From positions 1 to 7,982 of the forward strand of contig JAMCVR010000027.1 of the NCBI GenBank assembly GCA_023475455.1: a stretch of DNA of 7,982 bases. Direction: 5' to 3'. Made by a program: the position numbers and the translations under genes. Origin of the DNA: Thermoplasmatota archaeon (GTDB lineage Bacteria; Pseudomonadota; Gammaproteobacteria; Burkholderiales; Thiobacillaceae). Shown here one piece after another: positions 1-5,724 of this stretch (the first letter of the stretch is position 1; each line of letters begins with the position of its first letter). Below the pieces are notes generated by a model. That model ran no database searches, was not told where the DNA came from, and saw only the letters and a list, made by a program, of their open reading frames with translations.

Positions 1-4
1 GACC

Positions 5-940
5 CTATCGAAGTTCGGCCAGCAGCTGCGCCATCATGCGGTGCGCCTGCGCTGCGTAGCCGCCGCCAAACAGATTGGCGTGGTTGAGGATGTGATACAG
101 ATTGTAGAGCGTCCGGCGCACCGCATAGCCGGGGTCGAGCGGCCAGGCTTCGCGGTAGGCGGCATAAAAATCCGGCGCGAAGCCGCCGAACAGCTCGCTC
201 ATGGCGAGATCGCATTCACGGTCGCCGTAATACACCGCAGGGTCGAAAATCACCGGCGCCCCACAAGGGGACTCCGACTTTCTATGCCCTGAAGGGCATG
301 AAAGATCGTATGACCCGTCATCGAGAAAACCATGGTTGCCGCCCCACAAGTCGCCGTGCAGTAGCGAGGGCACGGGCCGGTAGCCGGCGAAGAAGCCATC
401 CAGCCGCGCCATCAGCGCTTCGCCGTCGCGCCGCAGCGTGCCGCCGTAACCGTTCCCGGCCGCCAGCCGCAACTGAAACCCGAGCCGCTGTTCGCGCCAG
501 AAATCGACCCAGTCGTTCATACAGGCATTCGGTTGCGGCGTGGCGCCAATCCAGTTGTCGCGCGCGCCGCCGAATTGCGCGGCGCCGACACGGTGCTGCT
601 GCGCCAGTTGCCGGCCCAGTAACACGGCGTCGCCGTGCGGCTTGAGCGGCAGGTATTCGAGCACCAGATACGCCTGTCCCGCGGCGATGCCGTGGCACAG
701 GACCTGCGGCACCCGCACCGCGTCCGCCGCCGCCAGTTCGGCCAGCCCCGCCGCTTCCGCCTCGAACATGGCGAGCCGCGCGCCGGACTGGGTTTTGACG
801 AAAAACGTGCGCGCCCCGTCGCTGAGCGTGAACGCCTCGCTGATGTCGCCGCCGTGCATGGCCCGCGTATCCTGCGCCGTGAAAGGCAGGCCGCTGGAAC
901 GGCTGATGGCGGCGGCGAGTTCGTTGTGGAAAGCACTCAT
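5..940 (-). CDS. Fructosamine kinase family protein (FN3K/YniA-like) with an 18-residue insertion
   Basis: This 311-residue protein belongs to the fructosamine kinase family, whose members use ATP to phosphorylate ketoamine (glycated) substrates; bacterial members are poorly characterised. Seen in the sequence: a Gly-rich segment GGDISEAF (about 30-37), the probable ATP-binding lysine in FFVKT (K49), the catalytic loop HGDLWGGN (195-202, D197), the DFG-like IFDPAVYYGDRE (D233) and the downstream LAMSELFGGF. The family is usually about 290 residues; here residues 210-227 are an insertion between the catalytic loop and the DFG-like strand, and removing them restores a normal length (293). The start ATG (938-940) overlaps the TGA of the upstream ATP-grasp gene as ATGA, so translation is probably coupled. 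The stop is TAG at 5-7. It is the last gene visible in the minus-strand operon. The family call is firm; the substrate is unknown, and activity with the insertion is an open question. Confidence 0.92.
   Translation of the reverse strand: MSAFHNELAAAISRSSGLPFTAQDTRAMHGGDISEAFTLSDGARTFFVKTQSGARLAMFEAEAAGLAELAAADAVRVPQVLCHGIAAGQAYLVLEYLPLKPHGDAVLLGRQLAQQHRVGAAQFGGARDNWIGATPQPNACMNDWVDFWREQRLGFQLRLAAGNGYGGTLRRDGEALMARLDGFFAGYRPVPSLLHGDLWGGNHGFLDDGSYDLSCPSGHRKSESPCGAPVIFDPAVYYGDRECDLAMSELFGGFAPDFYAAYREAWPLDPGYAVRRTLYNLYHILNHANLFGGGYAAQAHRMMAQLLAELR
260..313. repeat. 54-base double-hairpin insertion inside the fructosamine kinase gene
   Basis: Compared with the normal family sequence (catalytic loop, short turn, then PVIFDP), 54 bases are extra. 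They contain two inverted repeats: CCCC-ACAA-GGGG at 259-270, and a longer stem at 278-304 (CTTTC, one unpaired T, ATGCCC, loop TGAA, GGGCAT, GAAAG). CCC occurs at both edges (260-262 and 314-316), so a 3-base target duplication or slippage is possible. The length is a multiple of three with no stop codon, so the kinase frame stays open. The structure resembles small non-autonomous palindromic elements (REP-like), but only one copy lies in this window, so the class is inferred. Confidence 0.5.
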
Positions 941-2157
941 GGCTCGACCAGCGGCTGGATGCGCAGCGCCAGCGCGGCGTAGGCGGCGCGCAGGGCGGCC
1001 TCGGCCTGCTGCGGCGTGGCGGCGCGGCTGAAGAGGAAACCCAGATAGCCCGCGCCCTCGGGCGGCGGCGCCACCAGCTGGCCGGGCGGCGCCGTGATCT
1101 CGATGCCGGTGAGGCCGGGCACGGCACGCGCGATGTCGAGGCCGTCGACCCCATGAAAAATCCCGCTGGCCGGAATCGGGATCATCATCACGCCGGCGGC
1201 GCTGCCGTTCACCTGCGCCGGCAACGGCAGGCCGGCGGCGTGGCGCAGCACGATTTCCGCCGACCCCATGCCGAGGGTGACGGCGAGCACCCGTCCGCAC
1301 AGGCCGCCGATGCCGCGCGGCGCGATTTCGAGCAGCCACGCGCCGGCGTCGTTGATGCGCGCCTCGGCGTGGATGACGCCCTCGGTCACGCCGGCGGCCA
1401 CGCAGGCACGCTCGACCGCGGCGGCGAGTTCGCGCTGCGTGGCATCCGGCAGGCGCGAGGGCGTAATGAAGAGGGTTTCCTCGAAATAGGGTCCGTCGAG
1501 CGGATCGGGCTTGTCGAACACGGCGAGCACCCGCAAAGCGCGGTTGCTCAGCACGCCGTCGAGCGCGGCTTCGGCACCTGGGATGAAGCGTTCGACCAGC
1601 AGCTCGTCCCGATCGCGCTGCGCGCGCGCCTGGATGCGCCGCGCCTGCTTCAGCGCACGCGCGAGTTGATCGGAATCGTCCACCCGGATCACGCCGCGAC
1701 TGGCGTTGAGGCGCCGCGCTTTCACCACCAGCGGAAAGCCCAATGCCGCGGCGGCTTCCAATTCGTCCGCGCCCACCCCGACGAAGGCCGGATACGGCAG
1801 GCCGCTCGCCTGCTGCAGCCGGCGGAAGCGCAGCTTGTCGGTGAGCGTCGCCACCGCCTCGGGCGGATTGCCCGGCAGCTTCAGCGCAACGCGCAGCCGC
1901 GCCGCCAGTGCCGTACCCTTGTCGTCCACCGCCAGCACCGCTTTGACCGGCTGCTTCAGCGCATGCAAAACCTGCGGCAATGCAAGTTCGGGCCGATCGA
2001 ACGGAACGCTCATCAGCGGCGGCAGGCCCCAGCCGGGCGCAAGCCGGTGACAGTAATCGGCGCAGGCGACGAGCTCGATGTTCAGCCGCGCCGCCGCGGC
2101 GATGAAGTCCTGGTTGGCATAGCCCGCGGCGGGGAGCAGCAGCAGAAGGCGCGGCAT
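937..2157 (-). CDS. ATP-grasp domain protein (carboxylate-amine ligase-like)
   Basis: This 406-residue protein looks like an ATP-grasp enzyme; the superfamily joins a carboxylate to an amine or thiol through an acyl phosphate. An N-terminal pre-ATP-grasp domain (about 1-100, starting MPRLLLLLPAAGY) is followed by TDKLRFRRLQQASGLPYP (107-124), the nucleotide-binding strand PLVVKARRLNASRG (142-155, K146), ELLVERFIPGAE (185-196), and the Mg-binding region with E265 (HAEARIND) and E277 (LLEIAPRGIGG). The C-terminal part (about 320-400) resembles the extra domain of amino-acid-ligase-type ATP-grasps. The start is ATG at 2155-2157; no clear Shine-Dalgarno is visible and only 7 bases separate it from the radical SAM stop, so coupled translation is likely. 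The stop TGA (937-939) overlaps the kinase start. The substrate cannot be read from sequence; the neighbours suggest it acts on the same compound as the radical SAM and kinase proteins. Confidence 0.88.
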   Translation of the reverse strand: MPRLLLLLPAAGYANQDFIAAAARLNIELVACADYCHRLAPGWGLPPLMSVPFDRPELALPQVLHALKQPVKAVLAVDDKGTALAARLRVALKLPGNPPEAVATLTDKLRFRRLQQASGLPYPAFVGVGADELEAAAALGFPLVVKARRLNASRGVIRVDDSDQLARALKQARRIQARAQRDRDELLVERFIPGAEAALDGVLSNRALRVLAVFDKPDPLDGPYFEETLFITPSRLPDATQRELAAAVERACVAAGVTEGVIHAEARINDAGAWLLEIAPRGIGGLCGRVLAVTLGMGSAEIVLRHAAGLPLPAQVNGSAAGVMMIPIPASGIFHGVDGLDIARAVPGLTGIEITAPPGQLVAPPPEGAGYLGFLFSRAATPQQAEAALRAAYAALALRIQPLVEP

Positions 2158-2164
2158 GATGCGG

Positions 2165-3577
2165 TCAGAAGCTGGCGAGCTGGGTTTCGGTCGGCTCGGC
2201 GCAGCAGTACCACGGCTCGGAGTGATGCGGCATGGCCGCGCCGAATTGCGCCGGATCGAGCGGCGGCGGGGCCTCGCCCAGCGCGGCATGGGTGCGCGCC
2301 CAGATGCCGGCGAACACTGCGGCGCGCGGCAGCGCGGCCTGCTCGGCGTCCGTCACCCAGGCCATGATGTCGCGTTGCAGGACGTCGACGCGCGCATCCC
2401 CGGCCTGCCACGGATAACCCAGCATGGCCTCGTCGAAGGCGCCGACGCGCGCCGCAAAATCCGGCAGCTGCAGCAGATGGGAACCCTGCGGAACCAGCAG
2501 GCGGATCGCCAGCTGCACCGGCGGCACGGCTTCGACCAGATGCAGCTTCAGCAAGGTGGCGAGCAGGTCGCGATAGCCCGCCAGCGTGGTCCACGGCGTG
2601 AACGGAACGAAGGTGGGGGCCAGCTCGATGCCGAGCGCGCGACAGCGCGCCAGCGCCGTTTCGAAATCCGCGTGGGTGTGGCCCTTGGCGAGCCGGTCCA
2701 GGATCGCGTCGTCGACCGATTCGACCGCGGTGACGACGAACAGCAGACCACATTGTTTGAGGCGCGGCAGCAGGTCGGCGTGGTTCAGCAGATGCTCGAC
2801 CTTGACCGTCGCGTCCCAGGTGAGACCGGGGAAACGCGCGTGCAGCGCCTCGGCCACTTTCAGCGCATGGGTCGGGCCGTTGAGAAAATCGGGGTCGCCG
2901 AAGCTGATGTGCTGCGCGCCGACGGCGACCTGCTGCGCGATGTCGGCCAGCACGATCTCCAGCGGCACGATGCGAAATTTCCCCTCGTACACCGGCACCA
3001 CCGGGCAGTGGCGGCACAGATGCTTGCAGCCGCGGCCGGCCTCGGCAAAGCCGGTGATTTTTTGCGTGCCGTCTGCCAGGATCAGCTTGGCGTAGCGTTG
3101 CAGCTCGGGCAGCACGCTGCGGTCGGGCAGCAGGAATTCGATCCGGTCGCGCCGCACCACCGTGTCGTCCGGCACGACCCCGGATTGCACCCAGGCCAGC
3201 AGATCGGGTTCGGATTCGCCGCCGAAGATCGCCTCCACCCCCAGGCCTTTCAGCCACGCCGCGTTGACCGGCGCATACAGGCCGAACGCGGCGATGCGGG
3301 CGCGTGGCGCCAGCGCGCGGATTTTCGGCAGGGCGGCCGCGGCAATCCGCGTGGCGGTGTGCATGCCCAGATAGATCGCCACGCAGTCGGCGTACGCAAA
3401 CGTGGCCGGATCGAGTTTTTGCTGCGACAGGTCGACGCAGGCGCTGGCGATGTGTTCACGCGCAAACCATGCTGCCGGCTGCGCCAGATTGAACGGCTGC
3501 CGCCCCAGCTCGTAGGGGCTCACCAAAACAATGCGCGCCCCGGGGGACGCGCATGTTTTTGCTGGGCAAGCCGTCAT
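2165..3577 (-). CDS. B12-binding/radical SAM protein with CCAEP tail
   Basis: This 470-residue protein has a cobalamin-binding-like Rossmann domain at about 14-135 (RIVLVSPYELG, AIYLGMH, AIFGGESE) and a radical SAM domain from about 175. The cluster motif is GCKHLCRHC with C184, C188 and C191 (C-x3-C-x2-C), which would hold a 4Fe-4S cluster that cleaves S-adenosylmethionine. Downstream landmarks include SFGDPDFLNGP (225-235) and TAVESVDD (283-290). The last 15 residues, WYCCAEPTETQLASF, match what I remember of the CUAEP/CCAEP-tail radical SAM family, in which some members have selenocysteine as the second residue of the pair; here both are TGC codons (C458, C459 at 2201-2206). The start is ATG at 3575-3577, 9 bases after the DUF971 stop, without a clear Shine-Dalgarno. 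I cannot see a canonical His ligand for base-on B12, so binding of cobalamin is a fold inference. The reaction is unknown. Confidence 0.88.
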   Translation of the reverse strand: MTACPAKTCASPGARIVLVSPYELGRQPFNLAQPAAWFAREHIASACVDLSQQKLDPATFAYADCVAIYLGMHTATRIAAAALPKIRALAPRARIAAFGLYAPVNAAWLKGLGVEAIFGGESEPDLLAWVQSGVVPDDTVVRRDRIEFLLPDRSVLPELQRYAKLILADGTQKITGFAEAGRGCKHLCRHCPVVPVYEGKFRIVPLEIVLADIAQQVAVGAQHISFGDPDFLNGPTHALKVAEALHARFPGLTWDATVKVEHLLNHADLLPRLKQCGLLFVVTAVESVDDAILDRLAKGHTHADFETALARCRALGIELAPTFVPFTPWTTLAGYRDLLATLLKLHLVEAVPPVQLAIRLLVPQGSHLLQLPDFAARVGAFDEAMLGYPWQAGDARVDVLQRDIMAWVTDAEQAALPRAAVFAGIWARTHAALGEAPPPLDPAQFGAAMPHHSEPWYCCAEPTETQLASF

Positions 3578-3586
3578 GACAGGACG

Positions 3587-3985
3587 TTACTTGGCCTTGG
3601 GACGCTGTTCGAACATTTTGGCGATGCCGGGATCGCGCGAGGCGCCGGCGGCTTCCATGCGCTTGAGGTATTCGTCCCACAGCGCGGCCTGATTGACGCC
3701 GAGGTCGTACAGGTATTCCCAGGAATAAATCCCGGTGTCGTGGCCGTCGGAAAAAAAGAAGTTGATGCCGTACAGGCCGACCGGCTCGGCGGCGTTGATC
3801 AGCACGTCGCGCTTGCCGACCTGCAGCACTTCCTGGCCGGGGCCGTGGCCGCGTACTTCGGCGGACGGCGAATAGACGCGCAGGAACTCGAACGGCAGTT
3901 CGAAGCGCGCGCCGTCGGAAAACGCGATTTCCAGCTTGTGCGAAGCCTGGTGCAGCTTGATGTCGGTGGGAGTGGGAATGGCCAT
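3587..3985 (-). CDS. DUF971 protein (gamma-butyrobetaine hydroxylase-like N-terminal domain)
   Basis: This 132-residue protein is a standalone DUF971 (GBBH-like N-terminal) domain. The signature near the C-terminal half is clear: LYGINFFFSDGHDTGIYSWE (71-90), preceded by the strand-rich start (IKLHQASHKLEIAFSDGARFELP) and the FLRVYSPSAEVRGHGPGQ segment. In eukaryotic gamma-butyrobetaine hydroxylase this domain binds zinc through cysteines and a histidine; this protein contains no cysteine at all, so that site is absent. Its cellular role is not established; homologues in proteobacteria are common, short and cytoplasmic. The start ATG (3983-3985) was chosen because the family begins near this point and because upstream extension would run into the tRNA. 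It is the first gene of the minus-strand cluster, but it is widespread as a housekeeping-like gene and may not share the job of the three genes behind it. Confidence 0.9.
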   Translation of the reverse strand: MAIPTPTDIKLHQASHKLEIAFSDGARFELPFEFLRVYSPSAEVRGHGPGQEVLQVGKRDVLINAAEPVGLYGINFFFSDGHDTGIYSWEYLYDLGVNQAALWDEYLKRMEAAGASRDPGIAKMFEQRPKAK

Positions 3986-4101
3986 GGTTGAAACACTCGA
4001 AATGAACTTTGGCTTCAAGTGTAAACCCGCATTGCCGGGATTAAACCCCGACGGGACAAGGGGCTGAAGCCGACGGTGATCTGTAAACGAGATCTGAAAA
4101 C
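3986..4101. other. Intergenic region between tRNA-Arg and DUF971 gene
   Basis: These 116 bases are the leader of the minus-strand operon and the tail of the tRNA. Read on the minus strand they contain a TTTAAT hexamer (4045-4040), a possible -10 with only a poor -35 (CTTCAG, 18 bases upstream), and a small hairpin CCCG-GCAATG-CGGG followed by TTT (about 4035-4020) that could be a weak terminator for the tRNA. A 5-bp inverted repeat, GATCT...AGATC, sits at 4078-4094. None of these is convincing alone, so the operon could also be read through from the tRNA promoter. Confidence 0.3.
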
Positions 4102-4178
4102 TGGCGCGCCCGGCGCGATTCGAACGCACGACCCCTGCCTTCGGAGGGCAGTACTCTATCCAGCTGAGCTACGGGCGC
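4102..4178 (-). tRNA. tRNA-Arg (anticodon CCG)
   Basis: The minus strand folds into a full cloverleaf. The 7-bp acceptor stem pairs GCGCCCG (4178-4172) with CGGGCGC (4112-4106), followed by discriminator G and an encoded CCA (4104-4102). The D arm starts GCTCAGCTGGATAGAGT, the anticodon stem is CTGCC/GGCAG with loop CTCCGAA, and the T loop has TTCGAAT closed by GTGCG/CGCGC. The anticodon CCG lies at 4144-4142 and reads the Arg codon CGG, frequent in this GC-rich DNA. The length is 77 bases including CCA. No intron or damage is seen. Confidence 0.97.
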
Positions 4179-4207
4179 CTGGAGTCGATGGGCTCCTGGG
4201 ACGCGGA

Positions 4208-4236
4208 AGCATAGCCGGTTTGCCGCGTGGCGTCCA
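4208..4236 (-). promoter_or_regulatory. Probable sigma70 promoter of tRNA-Arg
   Basis: On the minus strand, TGGACG (4236-4231) and TATGCT (4213-4208) are separated by exactly 17 bases, each matching four of six consensus positions. The expected start lies around 4201, about 20 bases before the mature tRNA. The GC-rich stretch just after the -10 (CCGCGTCCC) fits a stringently controlled tRNA promoter. This is a motif-based call. Confidence 0.5.
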
Positions 4237-4254
4237 TCCGCCGGGCGCGCCGCC

Positions 4255-4284
4255 CTTTCATGTCGGGGTGGCTTTCCTTATAAT
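4255..4284 (+). promoter_or_regulatory. Probable sigma70 promoter of the cytochrome operon
   Basis: A perfect TATAAT (4279-4284) lies 35 bases before the first cytochrome start. The -35 is weak: CTTTCA at 4255-4260 with an 18-base spacer. The -10 is striking in such GC-rich DNA, and the distance leaves a short leader with AAGGAA (4308-4313), a good Shine-Dalgarno 6-7 bases from the ATG at 4320. The weak -35 suggests an activator may help. Confidence 0.6.
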
Positions 4285-4319
4285 CCCGGCTTTTGATGCC
4301 ACCCCTCAAGGAACCTTTC

Positions 4320-5108
4320 ATGGCCGATTCGCACGCCAAGATGACTCAAGCCACCCCGCAGGAAATCACCATTTCCGTTCTCGCCGGGCTGTTCGCACCC
4401 CTGCTGGCCATTTTCCTGATCGTCCAGCTGGTGCTCGGCATTCAGGAAGAGCACAAGCCCGACGCCACCAGCGAAGCCGCCCAGAAAGCGACCCTCGCGC
4501 GCATCAAGCCTTTTGCCCAACTGGCCGCGCTCGACGCCAACGCCCCCAGGGTCGAAAAATCCGGCCAGGAAGTCTATGACGCCGTGTGCGTCTCGTGCCA
4601 TGACTCAGGCGCACTGGGCGCCCCCAAGTTCGACAGCAAGGGCGACTGGGCCGGCCGCCTCGGACAAGGTTACGACACGCTGGTCAAGCACGCGATCGAA
4701 GGCATCCGCCAGATGCCCCCGCGCGGCGGCGACAGCGATTTGTCGGACATCGAAGTGGCTCGCGCAGTGGCCTACCTGGCCAACTCGGCCGGCGCCAAGT
4801 TCAAGGCGCCGGAAGGCACCGCGCCCGCGACGGCCGCCGCGCCGGGCAAGCCCGACCCGGTCAAGGGCAAGGCCGTCTACGAAGCCAATTGCGTGGCCTG
4901 CCACGGCAGCGGCGTAGCCGGCGCGCCCAAACTGGGCGACAAGGCAGCCTGGGGCGCCCGCGTGAGCCAAGGCTATGCGACACTGTACGATCATTCTCTC
5001 AAGGGCATTCGCGGCATGCCCGCCAAGGGTGGCAATCCCGACCTGCCCGAGGCCGATCTGGCGAATGCGGTAAGCTATCTGTTCGTCGAAGCGGGCGGCA
5101 AGCTGTAA
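4320..5108 (+). CDS. Membrane-anchored dihaem c-type cytochrome (c5-like)
   Basis: This 262-residue protein carries one N-terminal membrane helix (about 17-40) without an obvious cleavage site, then two class I cytochrome c domains in the periplasm. The haem motifs are CVSCH (90-94) and CVACH (191-195); the likely axial methionines are M132 in RQMPPRGG and M233 in RGMPAKGG. Both domains share the pattern GAPK...W..R..QGY.TL...GIR.MP, typical of cytochrome c5-type modules, and are joined by an Ala/Pro-rich linker (about 163-180). It should shuttle electrons between membrane complexes and periplasmic partners; the actual donor and acceptor are unknown. The start at 4320 was preferred over a TTG at 4293 because AAGGAA lies at the right spacing and the helix begins soon after. 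It is the first gene of a three-gene operon. Confidence 0.93.
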   Translation: MADSHAKMTQATPQEITISVLAGLFAPLLAIFLIVQLVLGIQEEHKPDATSEAAQKATLARIKPFAQLAALDANAPRVEKSGQEVYDAVCVSCHDSGALGAPKFDSKGDWAGRLGQGYDTLVKHAIEGIRQMPPRGGDSDLSDIEVARAVAYLANSAGAKFKAPEGTAPATAAAPGKPDPVKGKAVYEANCVACHGSGVAGAPKLGDKAAWGARVSQGYATLYDHSLKGIRGMPAKGGNPDLPEADLANAVSYLFVEAGGKL

Positions 5109-5122
5109 GAGACGGCCGTCTC
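5109..5122. repeat. Perfect 14-bp palindrome between the cytochrome genes
   Basis: GAGACGGCCGTCTC starts directly after the stop codon of the dihaem cytochrome and is perfectly self-complementary. As RNA it could form a short hairpin; as DNA it could be a dimeric protein site. It lies 12 bases before the Shine-Dalgarno of the next gene (AGGGGG, 5134-5139), so it might adjust the ratio of the two cytochromes. No T-run follows, so it is not an ordinary terminator. Confidence 0.5.
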
Positions 5123-5143
5123 ACCCAGGCAACAGGGGGTACC

Positions 5144-5716
5144 ATGATGAAAAACACCCTTTTTCTGACCGTGTCGGCAGCGGCCCTGTTGCTTGCCTGC
5201 GGCAAGTCTGAAGACGTGCCCGCGCCCGCCGCCCGGCCGCCTGCGGCGGAAGCCCCGCAGGTCATGCCCGCCCCGGCGCCGGTGGCCCCGGTTGTCGAGA
5301 CCCCCGATGGGGAGTCCCCGCAATCCGAGGCTGCCCCGGCCACGCAGCCCGAAACCCAGCTGGCGCGGCCCGCTGCAGCGAGCAAGCCTGTGGCAGCCAG
5401 GGCCGCTGCCGCTCCCGTCGAATCCGCGGCCAAGGCAGTCGACGCGACCGTACCCGGCACGCCCGCCCCCGACCTCGCCCGCGGCCAGCAGATCTATCGC
5501 CAGGCCTGCGCCTTCTGCCACGACAAGGGCGTGGCGGGCGCACCCAAAACCGGCGATGCCGCCGCCTGGAGCCCGCGTCTGGCACAAGGCATGGATACGC
5601 TCCATGCCGTCGCCTTGCGCGGCAAGGGCGCCATGCCGGCCAAGGGCGGCAACCCCTCGCTGGCGGATGCCGACGTCAAGGCCGCGGTCGATTACCTCGT
5701 CGCGCAGTCGCATTAA
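5144..5716 (+). CDS. Monohaem c-type cytochrome lipoprotein (c5-like)
   Basis: This 190-residue protein has a lipoprotein signal peptide: MMKNTLFLTVSAAALLLAC, with lipobox LLAC and Cys19 as the lipidated residue. Gly follows at +2, so inner-membrane retention by an Asp signal is not indicated. About 85 residues (25-110) of Ala/Pro-rich, low-complexity sequence form a flexible arm before a single haem domain with CAFCH (122-126) and probable axial ligand M164 in GAMPAKGG. The haem domain is close to the second domain of the cytochrome encoded just upstream, pointing to duplication. The two proteins probably exchange electrons, one from the inner membrane and one tethered by lipid. Two adjacent ATGs (5144, 5147) are possible starts; AGGGGG at 5134-5139 is better spaced for the second, a difference of one residue. 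The intergenic gap to the upstream gene is 35 bases. Confidence 0.92.
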   Translation: MMKNTLFLTVSAAALLLACGKSEDVPAPAARPPAAEAPQVMPAPAPVAPVVETPDGESPQSEAAPATQPETQLARPAAASKPVAARAAAAPVESAAKAVDATVPGTPAPDLARGQQIYRQACAFCHDKGVAGAPKTGDAAAWSPRLAQGMDTLHAVALRGKGAMPAKGGNPSLADADVKAAVDYLVAQSH

Positions 5717-5724
5717 GTCGCGCC

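Noticed and set aside
260..313. Frameshift or pseudogene call for the kinase
   Set aside because: The extra bases are a multiple of three, contain no stop, and all catalytic motifs remain on both sides.
941..1339. Upstream extension of the fructosamine kinase frame
   Set aside because: The extension is Arg-rich, overlaps the ATP-grasp coding sequence and is not family-like; the ATGA overlap start at 940 gives the expected N-terminus.
2201..2206. Selenocysteine in the CCAEP tail
   Set aside because: Both codons are TGC and the true stop is TGA at 2165-2167, so this copy is the all-cysteine form.
1153..2367. A 404-codon open frame on the plus strand
   Set aside because: It is antisense to the ATP-grasp gene and the end of the radical SAM gene, with no domain recognised.
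2156..3991. A 611-codon open frame on the plus strand
   Set aside because: It lies antisense to the radical SAM and DUF971 genes, has Arg/Gln/His-rich shadow composition and no recognisable domain. It is a by-product of high GC content.
4270..4290. A sigma54 promoter at TGGCTTTCC...
   Set aside because: The GC element at the proper distance is missing, and a perfect TATAAT overlaps the site.
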